Assembly (NCBI GenBank): GCA_013399115.1
Contig: VXAA01003837.1
Location: 560,276 to 624,275 of the forward strand
Length of the DNA stretch: 64,000 nucleotides
Direction of reading: 5' to 3'
Source of the DNA: Anseranas semipalmata
Taxonomy: Eukaryota > Chordata > Aves > Anseriformes > Anseranatidae
The notes below the pieces were generated by a model. The model did not search any database. It worked only from the letters and a program-made list of their open reading frames with translations, and was not told where the DNA came from. The position numbers were made by a program, and so were the translations under genes. Each line of letters begins with the position of its first letter. Within the stretch, counting starts at the first letter, position 1. This document shows positions 33,933 to 46,500 of the stretch, one piece after another.

Positions 33933-36889
33933 TTGATGTGTTTCAAGGCAAACAGATCAATTAGAAACTGGCCTATAACCCCCCAGCATGCGAAGTTATG
34001 AAGGCAGGACCCTTTTACATTAAAAAAGAATTACATAACACAGGAAGTTTAAAAAAATGCATAAAAGACAAAGAACTCGAGGGATTAGCTCTACTTCACT
34101 TTGGACGATTAGCGAAAAGAATAGAAAATTATTAGAGCTCTTCCCACCATAACAGCCAAGCCCTCCGCAGAGGTGATTAGCAAGAAAGCAATGCACCGAT
34201 AATTAGAGCTGACTGAAACCACTTTGGATAAAAACAAATATTAAGTGAAAAAATGACTTTTTTTTTTGCACAAATGGGGATGGCTTTTCACACACAATTT
34301 CACTTTCAAAAAAGCCTGAGAGACGGAGGCCACAGCTTTGTAAAGCCAGCCGCTCCCCCTGCCCCAACTTGGCCCCCTCCTCGCGCTCCATCAGCTGCCT
34401 GTGGCCATCCACAGTGGCCCGGGCAGCTCAGCGAGGAGCGAGGTCAGGGAGGCGACGTGGGTCAGTCCGATGGGGGGCAACAAAAGCACCCGCTTACCTG
34501 CGCACCCGTGTGCATCTCCAGCCCTAAAGGGCGCCCACGGTGATGCCACCCCCCAAATGCGAGCTATTCCACGGCCAGCATCTCGCCAGCCCAGACGCTG
34601 CAGGCTTCGCCACTGCTTGCCAGAAGCCATCTCCTAGAGCCCAGCTGAGACCCCGCTCGCTTCGGCGAGGGACGCGAAACGAAAGCCGCCCCGCAAGCAG
34701 CGCTCAGGCTCTGCTCCCGTCCGAGCCCCGGCTCAGCGCGCGCCAGAAGGCCGAGCACCACCGCGGCGCAGCTCCTCATGGAGTCGAACGACCGGCTGAA
34801 CGCTGCAGCCACCCAGAGCCGAGGAGGGAGCACAAGCACTGACAGACCAGCACCTGGAGACCCCGGGGAGGCCGCGACTTCTCACCACCGCGGGGCGGGA
34901 GCTCTGAAAGGGGCTTCACCGTGCCGAGGAGCGCTGACCAGCACCATGCCCACGGGCCCTCTCCCCCCTGCACGCCACAGCTTTAGCCCGCGTGCCCAAG
35001 GCCACCTGGAGATGAGCCCTCTGGCCCTCCTTGCCTGCCTTCCACGCAGCCCCTGCTCTTGCAGCGAGGTTGATGGTGGAGCCAGGTCCCCTGGCACTGC
35101 CCGCCCCTGCCTGGGACAAGTGCATGGCACCTTCTGCAAGGCCCGCCAGGGGCAGGGCACGGATCTGCCACGCTGGGGTGGTCACAGAGACGGGTCCCTC
35201 ACCTACACACGGACTCTACCCAGATGTGACCCCGGTCTGAGACCTCTGTGATACACTGTAGATGCTCTCCTGCTCTGAAATGGATACAAAATGCAGGACT
35301 ATTCCTACTCAGACAACTAACTTTCGTCCAGGGGCATCCAAAGCTCCTTTCTATTCTCCATCCCTCAGGAAACACGAGACCATTCATTCCTGACCCACAA
35401 GCACTGCAGTTGTGAGCTGCAGACCCCCCGGCACTGTCCCGGGGTGATGCTGTTCCACACAAAGGCACACCACACCTGGAAGCTTTGCCCCAGATCAGCT
35501 CCCCCTCTGGTCCACACCATGGCCATGTGAGCACTGCACTGGTAAAGGGTGGTTTTCGAGGGTGGGATGAGCCAGGAGGGCAACATGCCAGTGCATTTGT
35601 GATGCCAAATGGAGCCGGGCTTCCCCAGACATCCCTTTTCCACCCAGAAAGCATAACCAGATGAAACGGGGAAATTGGCCAACTACCTAGTATTGCCGGG
35701 CATCAATTGCGTGGCTACCCGGACACACTATTTGAGTGCCACAGTCACTATTTAAGTACACAAACCGATATTTCCACCTGGAACTGCCACGCTTCCGTCC
35801 AGGAAGTCTTGCAAATGGAGCAGGGCAAGAGGATGGGCTGGGGGACACTGGGGGAGTGACCGAGGACCTCCAGCCTGGGGCTGGAGAAGCGGCAGCCCTG
35901 CGGTAACGTCCTCTCCCCCGCACGACCCGCCTTGTGCGCGAAAACGCGCGCGCACCTCGGGAGGAACGTGCTGGGACGCAGAGCCCACGGCCGGCAGCCC
36001 CCAGGGGACTCCCCACGGTGACGCGGGGGAAGCAGCTGTTTGCAGCTCACCAACTCTCTCCTTTTTCTTTCGCTGGAAACCCGCGGATTTTTATTTGAGC
36101 ATCTCGGTCCCTGGGACACGTTCTCTGGTTTTACCGATCTGCTCTTGGCCGCTGGCACGGCACAAGAAGCCCTCACAGGCGCAATGTTACAGTCACTGTT
36201 GCCACCCCAGCTTTGGTACAGAACTCAGAGCTCCCTGGAGGCAAGGTCCCAGCCTCACAAACACTTCAGCATTTGCTGACCTCTGCCCACGTGGAGGCCA
36301 GTGGGAACCTCGGTCCCTCCCAGGACTTGCTCCCCCACGGACCCACGTGGTCTCCAGACACCACCATAAACCAGCGCCGTGCCAGAAGAACAAACGGGTG
36401 CTTCGCCTTAGTTTAAACATGACTTAAACCCAGGGCAAACGGAGCACCTCAGGCTCCTCCCTTGCTCCCGCTGCATGAAAGCTCCCAGGGGAGCTCAGCG
36501 AAAGGTGCGGGGAGCTCAGCATCACCGAAATGTCAGCAGAGCCCAAGCCTCCTTCCAGATGTGCGTGGAGATGCTGCTGGGGAGAAGCCAGAGGGCTCCC
36601 AGGGTGGTTGGGCAAACTGAAGCCCCAGGCTGGAAGGCCTGGCGTTTCGGGGTGCTGCTACAGGGCATGGCCGGCATCTCCACCTCCTGCCTTCGCCTCA
36701 GGCCCCGGCAAGACTCAGAGTTTCCAACCTTTCCACTCGGGGCCAGCAGCACTTACCAGAAGACAACGACCTCCACCACGGCCTCGCCGTGCCCCGGTCG
36801 CGTCCCAGCGCGCCACCGGGCCCCATGCAGGCGGCACAGGGCAGGGACACTGTCCTGGTGCTGGGGCGCTTGGGGTGAGACATGGAGCT

Positions 36890-36921
36890 CAAAAAAAAAA
36901 AAAAAAAAAGGAAAAAAAAAA
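36890..36921. repeat. A-rich tract (two A runs)
   Basis: About 19 A, two G, then about 10 A, in PLCG1 intron 1. Its origin is unknown. Confidence 0.85.
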
Positions 36922-37483
36922 AGCAGCCAAGGAAACCATCGCCAGGGCTGGAAGTTTCCTAGCGCGGGGCCTCCCTGCTCTCCCCCTTCCCACCTATCTC
37001 TGTGGTTTTACACTCACAGCTCTTACGAATCCTTTCCCCTGCCCGAGCCGCACCGCACGCGGGAAGCCCACGGCAGCGGCTGCTCTGCCTGTAGCCGTGC
37101 ACACCCCTCGCAGGGTCCGCACCGAAACCGGTGGTGCTAAACCTGTCCCTGCACCATCCCCGGGCAGATGTGAGGAGGCAGGAACCGCATTACAACATCT
37201 GGGGCTGCTCCGTGCCTTGTTTCATCTCATCTGTTGCTCCGAGCTGCAACCCCAAAAGGGCTCCACCGAGCGCTTGTGCCTCCTTTTGATGCCCGTCGAG
37301 GCTTCCGAAGGCCAGGGGCACCCACGCCGCGCCCGGCCCTGCGGCTCGGGGGAGGCTCGGGGCCGCGGGAGGCCGAACGGGCCCACCGGGCTCCCTCGCA
37401 GCCAGCACCGAGCCCCGGGCACCGAAACCGGACACCGTGCCCACCGTCACGTGCTGCGCGCCGCCGAGATGCCAGGCAGACAG

Positions 37484-37523
37484 CGGCAGCTTTTATTTTT
37501 TTTATTATTATTATTTTTTTTTC
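37484..37523. repeat. T-rich (TTA)n-like low-complexity tract
   Basis: Runs of T interspersed with TTATTATTA at about 37489-37523, followed by a pyrimidine-rich stretch. It lies 70 bases from the N gap, so low complexity plus high GC may explain the assembly failure. Confidence 0.85.
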
Positions 37524-37593
37524 CCTCCTCCTTTTTCTCTTTTCCCCTCCCCACCGAGCCCCGGGGAGGGCAGGGAGCCGAGGACGCGGAGGG

Positions 37594-38094
37594 NNNNNNN
37601 NNNNNNNNNNNNNNNNNNNNNNNNNNNNNNNNNNNNNNNNNNNNNNNNNNNNNNNNNNNNNNNNNNNNNNNNNNNNNNNNNNNNNNNNNNNNNNNNNNNN
37701 NNNNNNNNNNNNNNNNNNNNNNNNNNNNNNNNNNNNNNNNNNNNNNNNNNNNNNNNNNNNNNNNNNNNNNNNNNNNNNNNNNNNNNNNNNNNNNNNNNNN
37801 NNNNNNNNNNNNNNNNNNNNNNNNNNNNNNNNNNNNNNNNNNNNNNNNNNNNNNNNNNNNNNNNNNNNNNNNNNNNNNNNNNNNNNNNNNNNNNNNNNNN
37901 NNNNNNNNNNNNNNNNNNNNNNNNNNNNNNNNNNNNNNNNNNNNNNNNNNNNNNNNNNNNNNNNNNNNNNNNNNNNNNNNNNNNNNNNNNNNNNNNNNNN
38001 NNNNNNNNNNNNNNNNNNNNNNNNNNNNNNNNNNNNNNNNNNNNNNNNNNNNNNNNNNNNNNNNNNNNNNNNNNNNNNNNNNNNNNNNNNNNNN
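37594..38094. other. assembly gap (501 N), probably hides PLCG1 exon 1
   Basis: A run of 501 N within a CpG island. PLCG1 exon 1 (human residues 1-72 plus 5' UTR, roughly 220 coding bases) is absent from all visible sequence and would fit here. True gap length is unknown. Confidence 0.9.
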
Positions 38095-41000
38095 GGCGCG
38101 GGTGGGTGCTGAACCCCCACCCGCAGCGTGGGGTCTGGCGCTATGCAGCTCCACGGCCTCCCCGCAAGCGCTGCGCCAGCAGCCGGGCCCGAGCCAGCTC
38201 TTGGTGGGGCCGAACGTGGCGATGGAGGCAGCTTGGGGCGGTGGTGCAGAGACACCCCCCGCCCCGGCCCCCCAGGCAGCACCCCGGCCCCCACAGCTGG
38301 GCTCAGCCGGCCGGCAGATGTGCGGCTGCCAAACAGCTGCTCCGGCCGCGGCCGTGCCCCATGGCGGGGGGGCTGACGGGGCCGCTCAGCGTGGGGGGCC
38401 TGGGCCGTAGCGGAGGGCACACAAAAGCGGGGTTTAGCCAGGGGATAAGCGGTTGAATCGGGCGGCGTTTCAGGCGGTTGGCTCCATTCATGTGGTTAAA
38501 GCCCGCGATTTCCCGTTGTGCGCGGCAGAGCGGGCCCAGTGCTGGTGCTGGGGTTTGGTGGCCGGGTGTGTTGCCGAGCCCAGCAGAGGTTGAAGGGGAC
38601 GTACCCCCATATATACGCGTATAGATATACATACATAGCTATTTGTATGTGTGCATTACATACAAACGCAGCATCCCTACAAGGGTTTTGGTTGTTTAGG
38701 ATCCTACCCAATTCTGGGGCATTAGAAAGCCAGGATAAGGACAAGCAGTGGGATAAGAGCCTAGACCTGCCCGTACAAAACTAACCGGCAGGTGACGGCG
38801 CTGGTGAGGCGGGCAGGTGAGCCTCCTGCCCCGCAGGAGCCTCCTCCCGGTCCCCCCTGCTCCCGGAGGGAAGCTGCTCCTTGCTCGTGGAACGGCCCCG
38901 CTTGGGACCGGCAGGAAGCAGCCGGCTCCCAGAGTGCTTAAAATAGCCGAGGGCTGTGGGCACACCCTTGTTTTGGAGGGCAAAACCTGAGCAGGGAGCG
39001 TGGCTGTCGAAGAAGCAGAAAAGGTAACTCCCGTGCTCCCAAACACCTCCGGTCATGCTCGCGGAGAGCATCGGTCTCAGCTGCCACCTGGGCCTCGGCA
39101 GATGCTGCCGGCAGAGCCCGAGCCTCCCCGTGCACCCCCGGCTCTGGAGCCCTGGCTCGCTCAGGCAGGAGGCGGTGGTTTGCCACGAGGTGTCTTGGCT
39201 GGATCTTTTCTTCTCCAAGTTCGACTAATCACTTTTTTGACTTGCGTGATCTTCCAGCGTCTGCGATGCTGCGCGCCGAGGAATTTCACAGTTTAATTTC
39301 ACAGCACGTGAAACCGCTTTTGTTTGCCTGCTGCCTGTCAGCATCCTTCAGCGGTGCCGGCTCTCGTGCCGGGCAGGCAGTGAGCGATCGCCCCCAGCAG
39401 AAACGTCCATTGCAGTCCCCCGTTGTCCCGGCCCGCTTCCCCTCACCTGCCTGGGGTCGGGGCGGCAGCGGGTCAGGCTGGGAGCGCTTTGCTTTTGTAG
39501 AAATTGCCCCATCGCATTCTCTGTGCAGCTGAGCGGGCTCTGCATGTGTCTCCTTGCAGGCGCTGTTTGGAGAAGGGCCTCGCTCTAGGGCTGGGGAGCA
39601 AAATCCAAGGAAACAAAACCCCAGGGGTGCCCGAGCCCAGCGTCCCTCTGATGTGAGTGCCCTGTGCTGCTGCTGCCCCTTCCAGACTCTTCAAAATCCC
39701 GCTGAGTTATACAACAGCACCTCAGGCGAAACCCGCTGCAGCCCCAGGCTCCCTGTGCCCGCTCCCCGGCGTTGCTGTGAGAGCGCACACACTTTCTTTC
39801 ACCTCCCGACATCACCTGGTTTCAATTTCCAGCCCCTGCAGCCTGTAAAGCTCCAAGGGGGACGGGGCTGCAGCCAGCAAGGTTTGCAGCCTCCCCTTGG
39901 CCTGCTCGCAGCAGAACTGGGCTTGCAATGCACGAGATCCAATTTAGAGGTGTTTTGCCCTCTCCTCTGGTCACGTCACCGCTCGCTGCCTCAGTTTCCC
40001 TCACTGCCAAGCACAAGCCATGTCAGGGACCTGTCCCCCGCAGGGCTGCGATGGGAGGCAGAGTGGAGACGGGCACGCTTGTGCCAGCCCCGAGAGCACA
40101 CTGGGACTAAACCCACCCCGTCCCCCTTCTTCTCGCCGAGCCCTGCTCAGACAGCAGCTGCAGGGGCTCTGCTCGTGCAGGAGTCCAGAGGGGGAAAGCT
40201 GCTTTTCTGCACCGCTGGCTGCTGGGCTCAGCGAAGGGAGCAGCACCGCATTGGCCGCGGGCTGCATTGGGCAGACTGATGCACTGAGGACACTGATGGG
40301 CACTTTGGGTGCCCTCCTCTTCGCGCTCCCTGTAGCCCCTCACTGGGGTCCCTCCTGCTCCGAACCCACCTCTCTCCTTCCACGTGGGAGCTGGGAGCCA
40401 GAGAAGCCGCACGCCTGGCCCAGACAGCTCCCAGCTGCCCCGCTAAAAAGGAGCAGCAGGGCCAGCCACGATGCCAGGAGAGGCTTGGGCTCAGCCACCA
40501 CCATCCTCTGCCCACCTTCGTGCAGCACCCAGCCCAGCACAGCACTGCGGGGCAGGACCAGGCTGTACCGAGGCAGTGGCACCAAGGCAGGTGAGGACCA
40601 GGTGCTCCAGGGGTGCAGTGGTGGGATGCAAAGCGGGATGCAGCAGGTTTCACGGCCGTTTCTCTATCCACACAGTGAGTCACCGGGAGAGGGGAGAAGC
40701 ACTTTTCCCTGCTCAGCAGCAAGGGATACGGGAGGTTCATTCGGGCAAGCTGTATAAATAGAAAGGATATTTTTATGGGCTGCATTGTTCCAGGCACGGG
40801 CAGGTTGGGAGCACAATGAGCCCTTTTCCTCGTCAGTTGGCATTCTCTGCTGCACCTTGGAAAGGCCTCAGAGAGTAAACGTGCCTCCTGCCAAGCCGCG
40901 AGGCTCTGCAGCCACAACAAAGCACCTTCAAATATCGCAGCGGGCCGCTGCGAGCTGGAAGCCCAGCTCAGGGCAGGCTGGTGAGATGCAGCAGGCTGGG

Positions 41001-42144
41001 CCTGATGCTGCAGCCACTCTTGGGGGGTTTGGGAGCCCAGCAGGTGCTGCCCCAGCACTGGGGCAGGTGCCGGTGCCTGGGTCTGCTCCAGGCTTGGCTC
41101 CCTGCTTCTGCTCCCCAGTGCCAGGGAGGTGGATGCAGCCAGCAGGCTGGAATTCCACCCTCGTTCCCCGTGTCCCTGCCCAGCCTCCTGCCCTTCCTGA
41201 CCACCAGGAGACAGAGACGGCGCCACTCGTGCTCCATCCTCCTCCCTGCAGAGGGCTGCGGGCTGATGAAAGGCAGCGGAGAAACCACGCCAGGAGGAGC
41301 TCAGATCTCACCACATCCTGCTGCTCTGCTCCCTGCTGCGCTGGGCAAGGGTTTCCCAGGACCAGGTGAGCACGGGAACCGGGCAGCTCTGCACACAGAG
41401 CTTGGCAGGTCAGGCTGCTGCTATTTAACTGCTGTTTCCCCAGGGCTACACAAACCCAGGGAAGCACGCTGCCACGTAGGCAGCACGGATGAGATCTGGG
41501 AACCAGGCGGGCTGAGGGACCACTCGAAGCCCTGGCACCAACATGAGCTCATGAACAAGCAGCAGGATCCCAGGCTGGCGGGACAGCCTGGTCAGCTCTC
41601 CGTGCCCCTAACCAAGGCTCCAAAACACCCCCTTTATGCTGGAGGACCAACTCCTCCAGCCACTGAGATTCTTGGCTACGTGGCAGCACCGCACCAGCGA
41701 TGACCACAGAGCCACCACAACTCAACACAAGGCAATGAGAGTTAAAGCATTAGGACAAATGCTTCCAGCTGCTGTGGGAAGCGTTATCCCCTCCAGAAAG
41801 CCAGCTGTAGCCAGATGTTTCATTTTTGAATCCCTGGCATCATTATGAACCTACATACAACTCAGCTCATCCCTGATGGAGACGCGTTGCTGGGTCCCTC
41901 CCAACACACCTGGCCCTCACCGTGCCCTCAGCATCCTCCGTGCAGCCCTGTTCGGCCGAGAAAAGCCCAAGTGTCTCGCTATGGAGGCAGCAGCTGCTGT
42001 ACGGGGCTGCAGAAACACAAGGGCCGAGTCCCACTCTTAGGTCCATCCAGCGTGGCATCAGGCCTGACAGCCCCCCCGGCCTAGGGACAGGACCGGAGAC
42101 TTCGGCCCAGGGTCCGAGGTGAAAGAACACACAGACTCCAACAC
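38095..42144. other. intergenic region between PLCG1 and TOP1
   Basis: About 4 kb, GC-rich throughout. It starts in the CpG island and ends at the TOP1 cleavage region. Frames of up to about 330 codons on both strands resemble no known protein. A short AT-rich TATA/CATA tract sits near 38608-38665. A few plus-strand splice-like signals are discussed as a finding. Confidence 0.7.
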
Positions 42145-42162
42145 TCAGTTAAGTTGTAGGAA

Positions 42163-42168
42163 TTTATT
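42163..42168 (-). terminator. TOP1: distal TOP1 poly(A) signal AATAAA
   Basis: AATAAA on the minus strand, followed 20-45 bases downstream by a GT-rich stretch (GTGTTGGAGTCTGTGTG), the usual layout of a cleavage and polyadenylation site. Confidence 0.75.
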
Positions 42169-42432
42169 TTAAATAACCTACAGTTGATTAAAAGGGAATT
42201 CATGATAAAAATAGAAGATACTTGTTGAGGAAAGGCTGCAGGAAATGGTCTTCGCACACACACTACGCTAACAATGCCTCTAAAACTAATGATTATAGCA
42301 AAAAAAGGTTTCACATTAAAATTCTGCTTTTTAATTTTTTAAAATTTTTTTACACAATTACAAAAGAAAAAAATAAAAGCCCTAAAATCTTGATTATTTT
42401 CCTTTTTGGACCGATGCTCATTTCCCTCGAAA

Positions 42433-42438
42433 TTTATT
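42433..42438 (-). terminator. TOP1: possible proximal TOP1 poly(A) signal AATAAA
   Basis: A second AATAAA on the minus strand within the 3' UTR, about 1 kb after the stop codon. Use is not provable from sequence. Confidence 0.4.
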
Positions 42439-42949
42439 GACCTGTGAAACTTCTTTTTACACAATAAAATCTTTCAAGTAAAAGAGGGGAGTGGGGCTTA
42501 GAAAAAAAGGGGGGAAAAAGGTAAAACAGTCTGACAAACCTAAAAAGTAGATATTCTTGAAGTGTACAGAGCGTGCTCAGAACAAAGGGTGATGGGAATG
42601 TCATTTGTTGCAGATTTCACTTGTCCTCTGATTCCACACGCATCTCCGAATCACACGGCCCCCTCCCCCCACCCACTCCCCAAATCTACACGATCTTTAA
42701 GATCAAGAAGAAAAAACGGTTTAAATATTTTAAAATAATTAAAAGAAATAAAAATTCACATTTAAAAAAGGAACACTCAAAAGTCAGGAGGCCAATTTCC
42801 CATCACGCTTTGCTCTGAACAAATGTGGTGGATATTTGTAATTCATGTTCCAATGCCACGACTGTTTCAAGTGACAATTTAAAAAAAATTGGGTATTTCC
42901 ATGACTATAAGTGACAGCTGTAACAGGTGCGTTGGGTTTCTTAAATTTG

Positions 42950-42955
42950 TTTATT
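42950..42955 (-). terminator. TOP1: possible proximal TOP1 poly(A) signal AATAAA
   Basis: An AATAAA hexamer about 500 bases after the TOP1 stop codon. It could give a short 3' UTR isoform. Confidence 0.35.
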
Positions 42956-43449
42956 TGTTAAATTCTGAAATGGGGCAGGAGGGGGAGGGGAAGGGCAGGG
43001 GTTAAGGAGTCCATTTTCTATTAAAATATAGAAGTTATTGCAAAACCCTAACTGTAAAAACGCACCAATATAATTGGATTTTGTATACAGTAGCTAAAGA
43101 TTCCCACGCTCTCAGTGTGATGGTGAATTTGCCTGGCGGAAGGTTGACAAATCCCCCATCCACTTGCTCTGCCTCAAGAGAAAAACCACACAAACCAGAC
43201 AGCTAGAATTTGGATCTCTGAAACATTTTTAAATAAGTTGTCCATAGGACAACTGGCTCAGCTCCTTTAGGATATTTCCAGGTTATGCTTTCTACAAGAT
43301 GTTGGCTGTTTTATCTGATGCTCACTTGCCCCTTTCCTCCCCCTTCCCCAGCATCCAAGGACAAGTAAGGCTCACAGTTTATCAATCTTCCTAAAAACCA
43401 GGCTACTCCCCCTTTTTTTTCCCATAACATTCAGCTCATTAAAAACAAG

Positions 43450-43552
43450 TTAAAACTCATAGTCTTCCTCTGCCATGTCGATAGCCCAGGCAAATTTCTC
43501 TCGTTGGGTTTTGTTATATATCTTCTCTATAGGAATTCCCCACTTCTTACAC
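43450..43552 (-). CDS. TOP1: TOP1 exon 21 (terminal coding exon)
   Basis: Encodes [20 protein letters not shown] then [13 protein letters not shown] and a TAA stop at 43450-43452. Acceptor TCTGCAG. It forms the end of the C-terminal domain. Confidence 0.98.
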
Positions 43553-46500
43553 CTGCAGAAGAGGAGATGCTGTTAGAGTCAGCACAGCACAGGCTCTCAA
43601 CCCCTCGTGGTGCAGCGAACTGCTCTGCTCTTCCCCAGCACCTTCCTAGCTCTGCTTCATCACAAGGCACACCACCCAGCTGAGCACGACCAGCCTCCCA
43701 GCATTAGACCCTGCCGGTTCTCTGACCCATCACCTCCCAGAGCAGTGCTGGCTGTAGCTGGCACATGATACCTGCCCCAAGAGATTCATTTAAAACTTCC
43801 CCAAACCATCTGAAGATGTAAGGGAAGGCCACAGAGAGATGGACCTCTCTGGCAGCATGGGGGCACTGCTCTCAGCCACAGCCCTTGTCTACTAACTGCG
43901 GGACTAGACACAGGTGAAGGAGCAGTTCCCTCCAGCACAGCCCGGGGCAGATGCTTACCAAGCAACAGAGATCCTGGGATCCAGATAGTTGAGTTTGGAG
44001 GTGCCCAAGGCGATCTGCTTGTTCTCCTCCCTATCTGTGGCCTGAACCTCCAGCTTCATCAGCTGTTCCTCAATCCTCTGCACTGCTTTCTTCTTGCTCT
44101 CCACTGTCCTGGGGTGAGGAAGAATAAATATTTAATGGCTAATGCCCTACTGGGCTTGAGACAGCAGCACTGTGGGAAAGCAAAAGAACTCTGCTCAAGG
44201 TAAGCAATGCCACCAGCCTCAAAAAGGCAGCAGTGTCAGCACAGATGGTGACACAAACCACTCAGCACATGCAATTAAGAACTGACATTTTCAAAGAGGC
44301 AGCACAGAAATCCTAAGCAGCAGTTTTGTTTTAAAGGGTTGGAAGCAACAGCCTCAACTATACGATGCTACACCCACTTTAAAACCAGCCCACCTATCCC
44401 TCTCTAATAGTCACGTAGTGATTCTGCCTTCAGAGCTCCCTTAACTCAGCACCCCTGTGACTATTCCGCAGAGCGCACACAATGTCTGCACTGTGAGCAT
44501 ACAGAGCAGAGCAGGATCCAGGAAAGTGCATTTGCAAGTGTGCAACTCCTGGCTCCCCATAAAGATGGCAACGCTGCACACTTGATCCATTACTTTGCTT
44601 GGTGCTGGGCAGCAGGGTGGTTACTATGCCACTGGCTGGTGCTCAGGGACACCGTGCAGACTAATGCTAGTGACCACATCAGGAACTGCAGTGTCAGGAC
44701 ACCCTATGTTCCTCAGCGTGAAGGCCATTTCTTCATGCACAGAAGAAAGAGGGGACAAGAAAGCTTGAGAAAGTCTTCCCAAATCTCCTGGATCACAGGC
44801 TGGGGAAACAGAACACAGGGCTGAAGCACCCATTTGGAGCTCAAAGTACTGGGAGCATTGCACAGCCTAGTAACACCAGCCTTACTTTTTAGACTTCTCA
44901 TCCCTCCGGACCTTGGCATCAGCTTTGGCGCTTTTCAGTTCTCTCCTGGCATCAGCTAACTGCTCCTTCTTGGCATCGATCTAGGAGAGGCAAAACCAGA
45001 GGGCAGCACTGTGAACAAGCTGCAGACAACTATGGTGGTCACCCCTGGGCAGCATGACCAAGGGAGCGAGTTTGTGACCATGTTCAGAATTCATCAGCGC
45101 TCAGACACTTCTGCAGAACAATTAGGCCACTAGCCTTTCAGTTTGCTGCAAGTCCTATTATGGTGAAAAGTTCCCCTTAGAAAACAAGGCCCTAGTCATT
45201 GCCAAAGACAAGGTGGCACTGGCAGAAAGCTACCAGAAACTTTCTCGCACAGCTACAACCAAGCAGGCAAAGGGACTGGCTTGGCCTGGGACTGGCCAAC
45301 AGCCCATCCAGGCAGCTTGCCTCTCTCCAGTGTGTGCCACCAGTGCCAGCTCGGATTGCACCATGGAAGGATGATCCCTGTTCCCTCAGTAGGGATTGGT
45401 TCTTGCACCCAAATCCTACAGGCTGAAAACTATTAAGGCTTCAGGCAGTTCTCCTCTGGTAAGTTTAGGATTCAGGGAGATTTAGCATTTTGCAGCCCCT
45501 TCAACCATTCCCCTTAAACATCCCCCAGGCTCTAAGATCTAGGGTGAAGGCAGCCATGTTAGGTGTTACAGAAGCAGGGGTCACTGCAGTGCCAAACCAG
45601 AAGTCCTTATTGTGAAGGTTATTCTAAAGCCAGACCAGGAACAGACCTAACCCCTTTGGACCTCATGGCCTTCACCAGAAACAATCTGCAAAGGAAGAGG
45701 TCAAGTCAGAGGGGCATAATGTACCATGTATGCAGCCTGCACTGACAGTGGCCTAGGATTCACACAACAGGAGAGGATGCTCGCTCTGGGTTCTTTAGGG
45801 GGACACAGATCAGGGCTAGATTGCTGCCCTGAAATTTTGATGGCAGCAGAACACACTGCCTGGTCAGCTTTGGGATGAAGGGCAGATAAAGGGTCTGGTC
45901 TTAGTCTTTACTAGTATAAGATGACTCCAACTGAAATGTGGCCCTTTCAGCTCAAGGCTGTGCTTCTGGAGTCTGCCTTTCCAAGCAGGCCCATCTCTGA
46001 TGCAGCACTAACCAATTCCCGAAAGGGAAGAGCAGGCTCTGCTTCCATTTTGCCCCAGCTGAAAGGGAACATGACTCCTGAGATGCAGCACTTGGAGCCC
46101 TGCCCCAACGCAAGAGCTGGGGAAGGGTGGGGGGTACCTTGGTCTGCAGGTTCATCATGGACTTCTCGAAGGTCTTCGGCGGAGCCCTCTGGTGGTTACA
46201 CAAAATGGCAACCGCTCTGTTGGCACGGTTATAGGAAAGGATCTTCGCTGGGATGTTATCATCCGCTGAAAAATACAAGAAAGTGGTGAACAATTGGTAT
46301 TCTCCATGGCCAAGCAGTCCCAGCCAGCATCCCATCAACTCTGCAAGCTCACAGTCACTGCAGAAATGACCTTGCCCTCTGATGGGACAGTCTAATCACA
46401 GCGCTAAAAGCCTAACCACTTCCACCCCAAACCCCAACTCTTTCTGGGGTGGTTCCATCAATAGCAACAAAGACAACATTTGCCACTCAAAAGACAGGGG

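Larger units (their letters stand above)
20679..37593 (-). other. PLCG1: PLCG1 intron 1 (long, about 17 kb or more)
   Basis: No frame in this stretch resembles the expected exon 1 protein (VMTLFYSKKSQRPERKTF in human) or any other protein I recognise. It is GC-rich over most of its length, with several homopolymer A/T tracts and one CpG-dense block near 33 kb. The open frames of 100-345 codons here are best read as chance frames in GC-rich DNA. Confidence 0.75.
37230..38600 (-). promoter_or_regulatory. PLCG1: CpG island flanking the assembly gap, probable PLCG1 promoter
   Basis: Both sides of the N run are CpG-dense and GC-rich: 37290-37480 on the intron side and 38095-38420 on the upstream side. 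A CACGTG E-box lies near 37448. Position is right for the promoter of the minus-strand gene, between intron 1 and the intergenic region. No TATA box is evident, as expected for a CpG-island promoter. Confidence 0.6.
42145..43449 (-). other. TOP1: TOP1 3' untranslated region
   Basis: AT-rich sequence of about 1.3 kb from the stop codon to the distal poly(A) signal, similar in length to mammalian TOP1. Three AATAAA hexamers read on the minus strand (42950-42955, 42433-42438, 42163-42168). The 3' end near 42145 is inferred from the last hexamer. Confidence 0.8.

Noticed and set aside
35650..35770. Possible LTR-like segment with a TTAAATAG TATA-like motif and repeated AAATAGTG
   Set aside because: No paired LTR, target-site duplication or retroviral coding sequence was seen.
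36530..38410. Plus-strand open frame of 626 codons and its minus-strand counterpart across the gap
   Set aside because: Most of the length is N translated as X; the rest resembles no known protein.
38361..38420. ATGGCGGGGG on the plus strand as a possible start of PLCG1 (human starts MAG)
   Set aside because: Wrong strand for this gene, and the following frame does not match PLC-gamma-1.
40228..41226. Minus-strand frame of 332 codons between PLCG1 and TOP1
   Set aside because: No recognisable domain; overlapping long frames occur on both strands here, as expected from GC-rich DNA.
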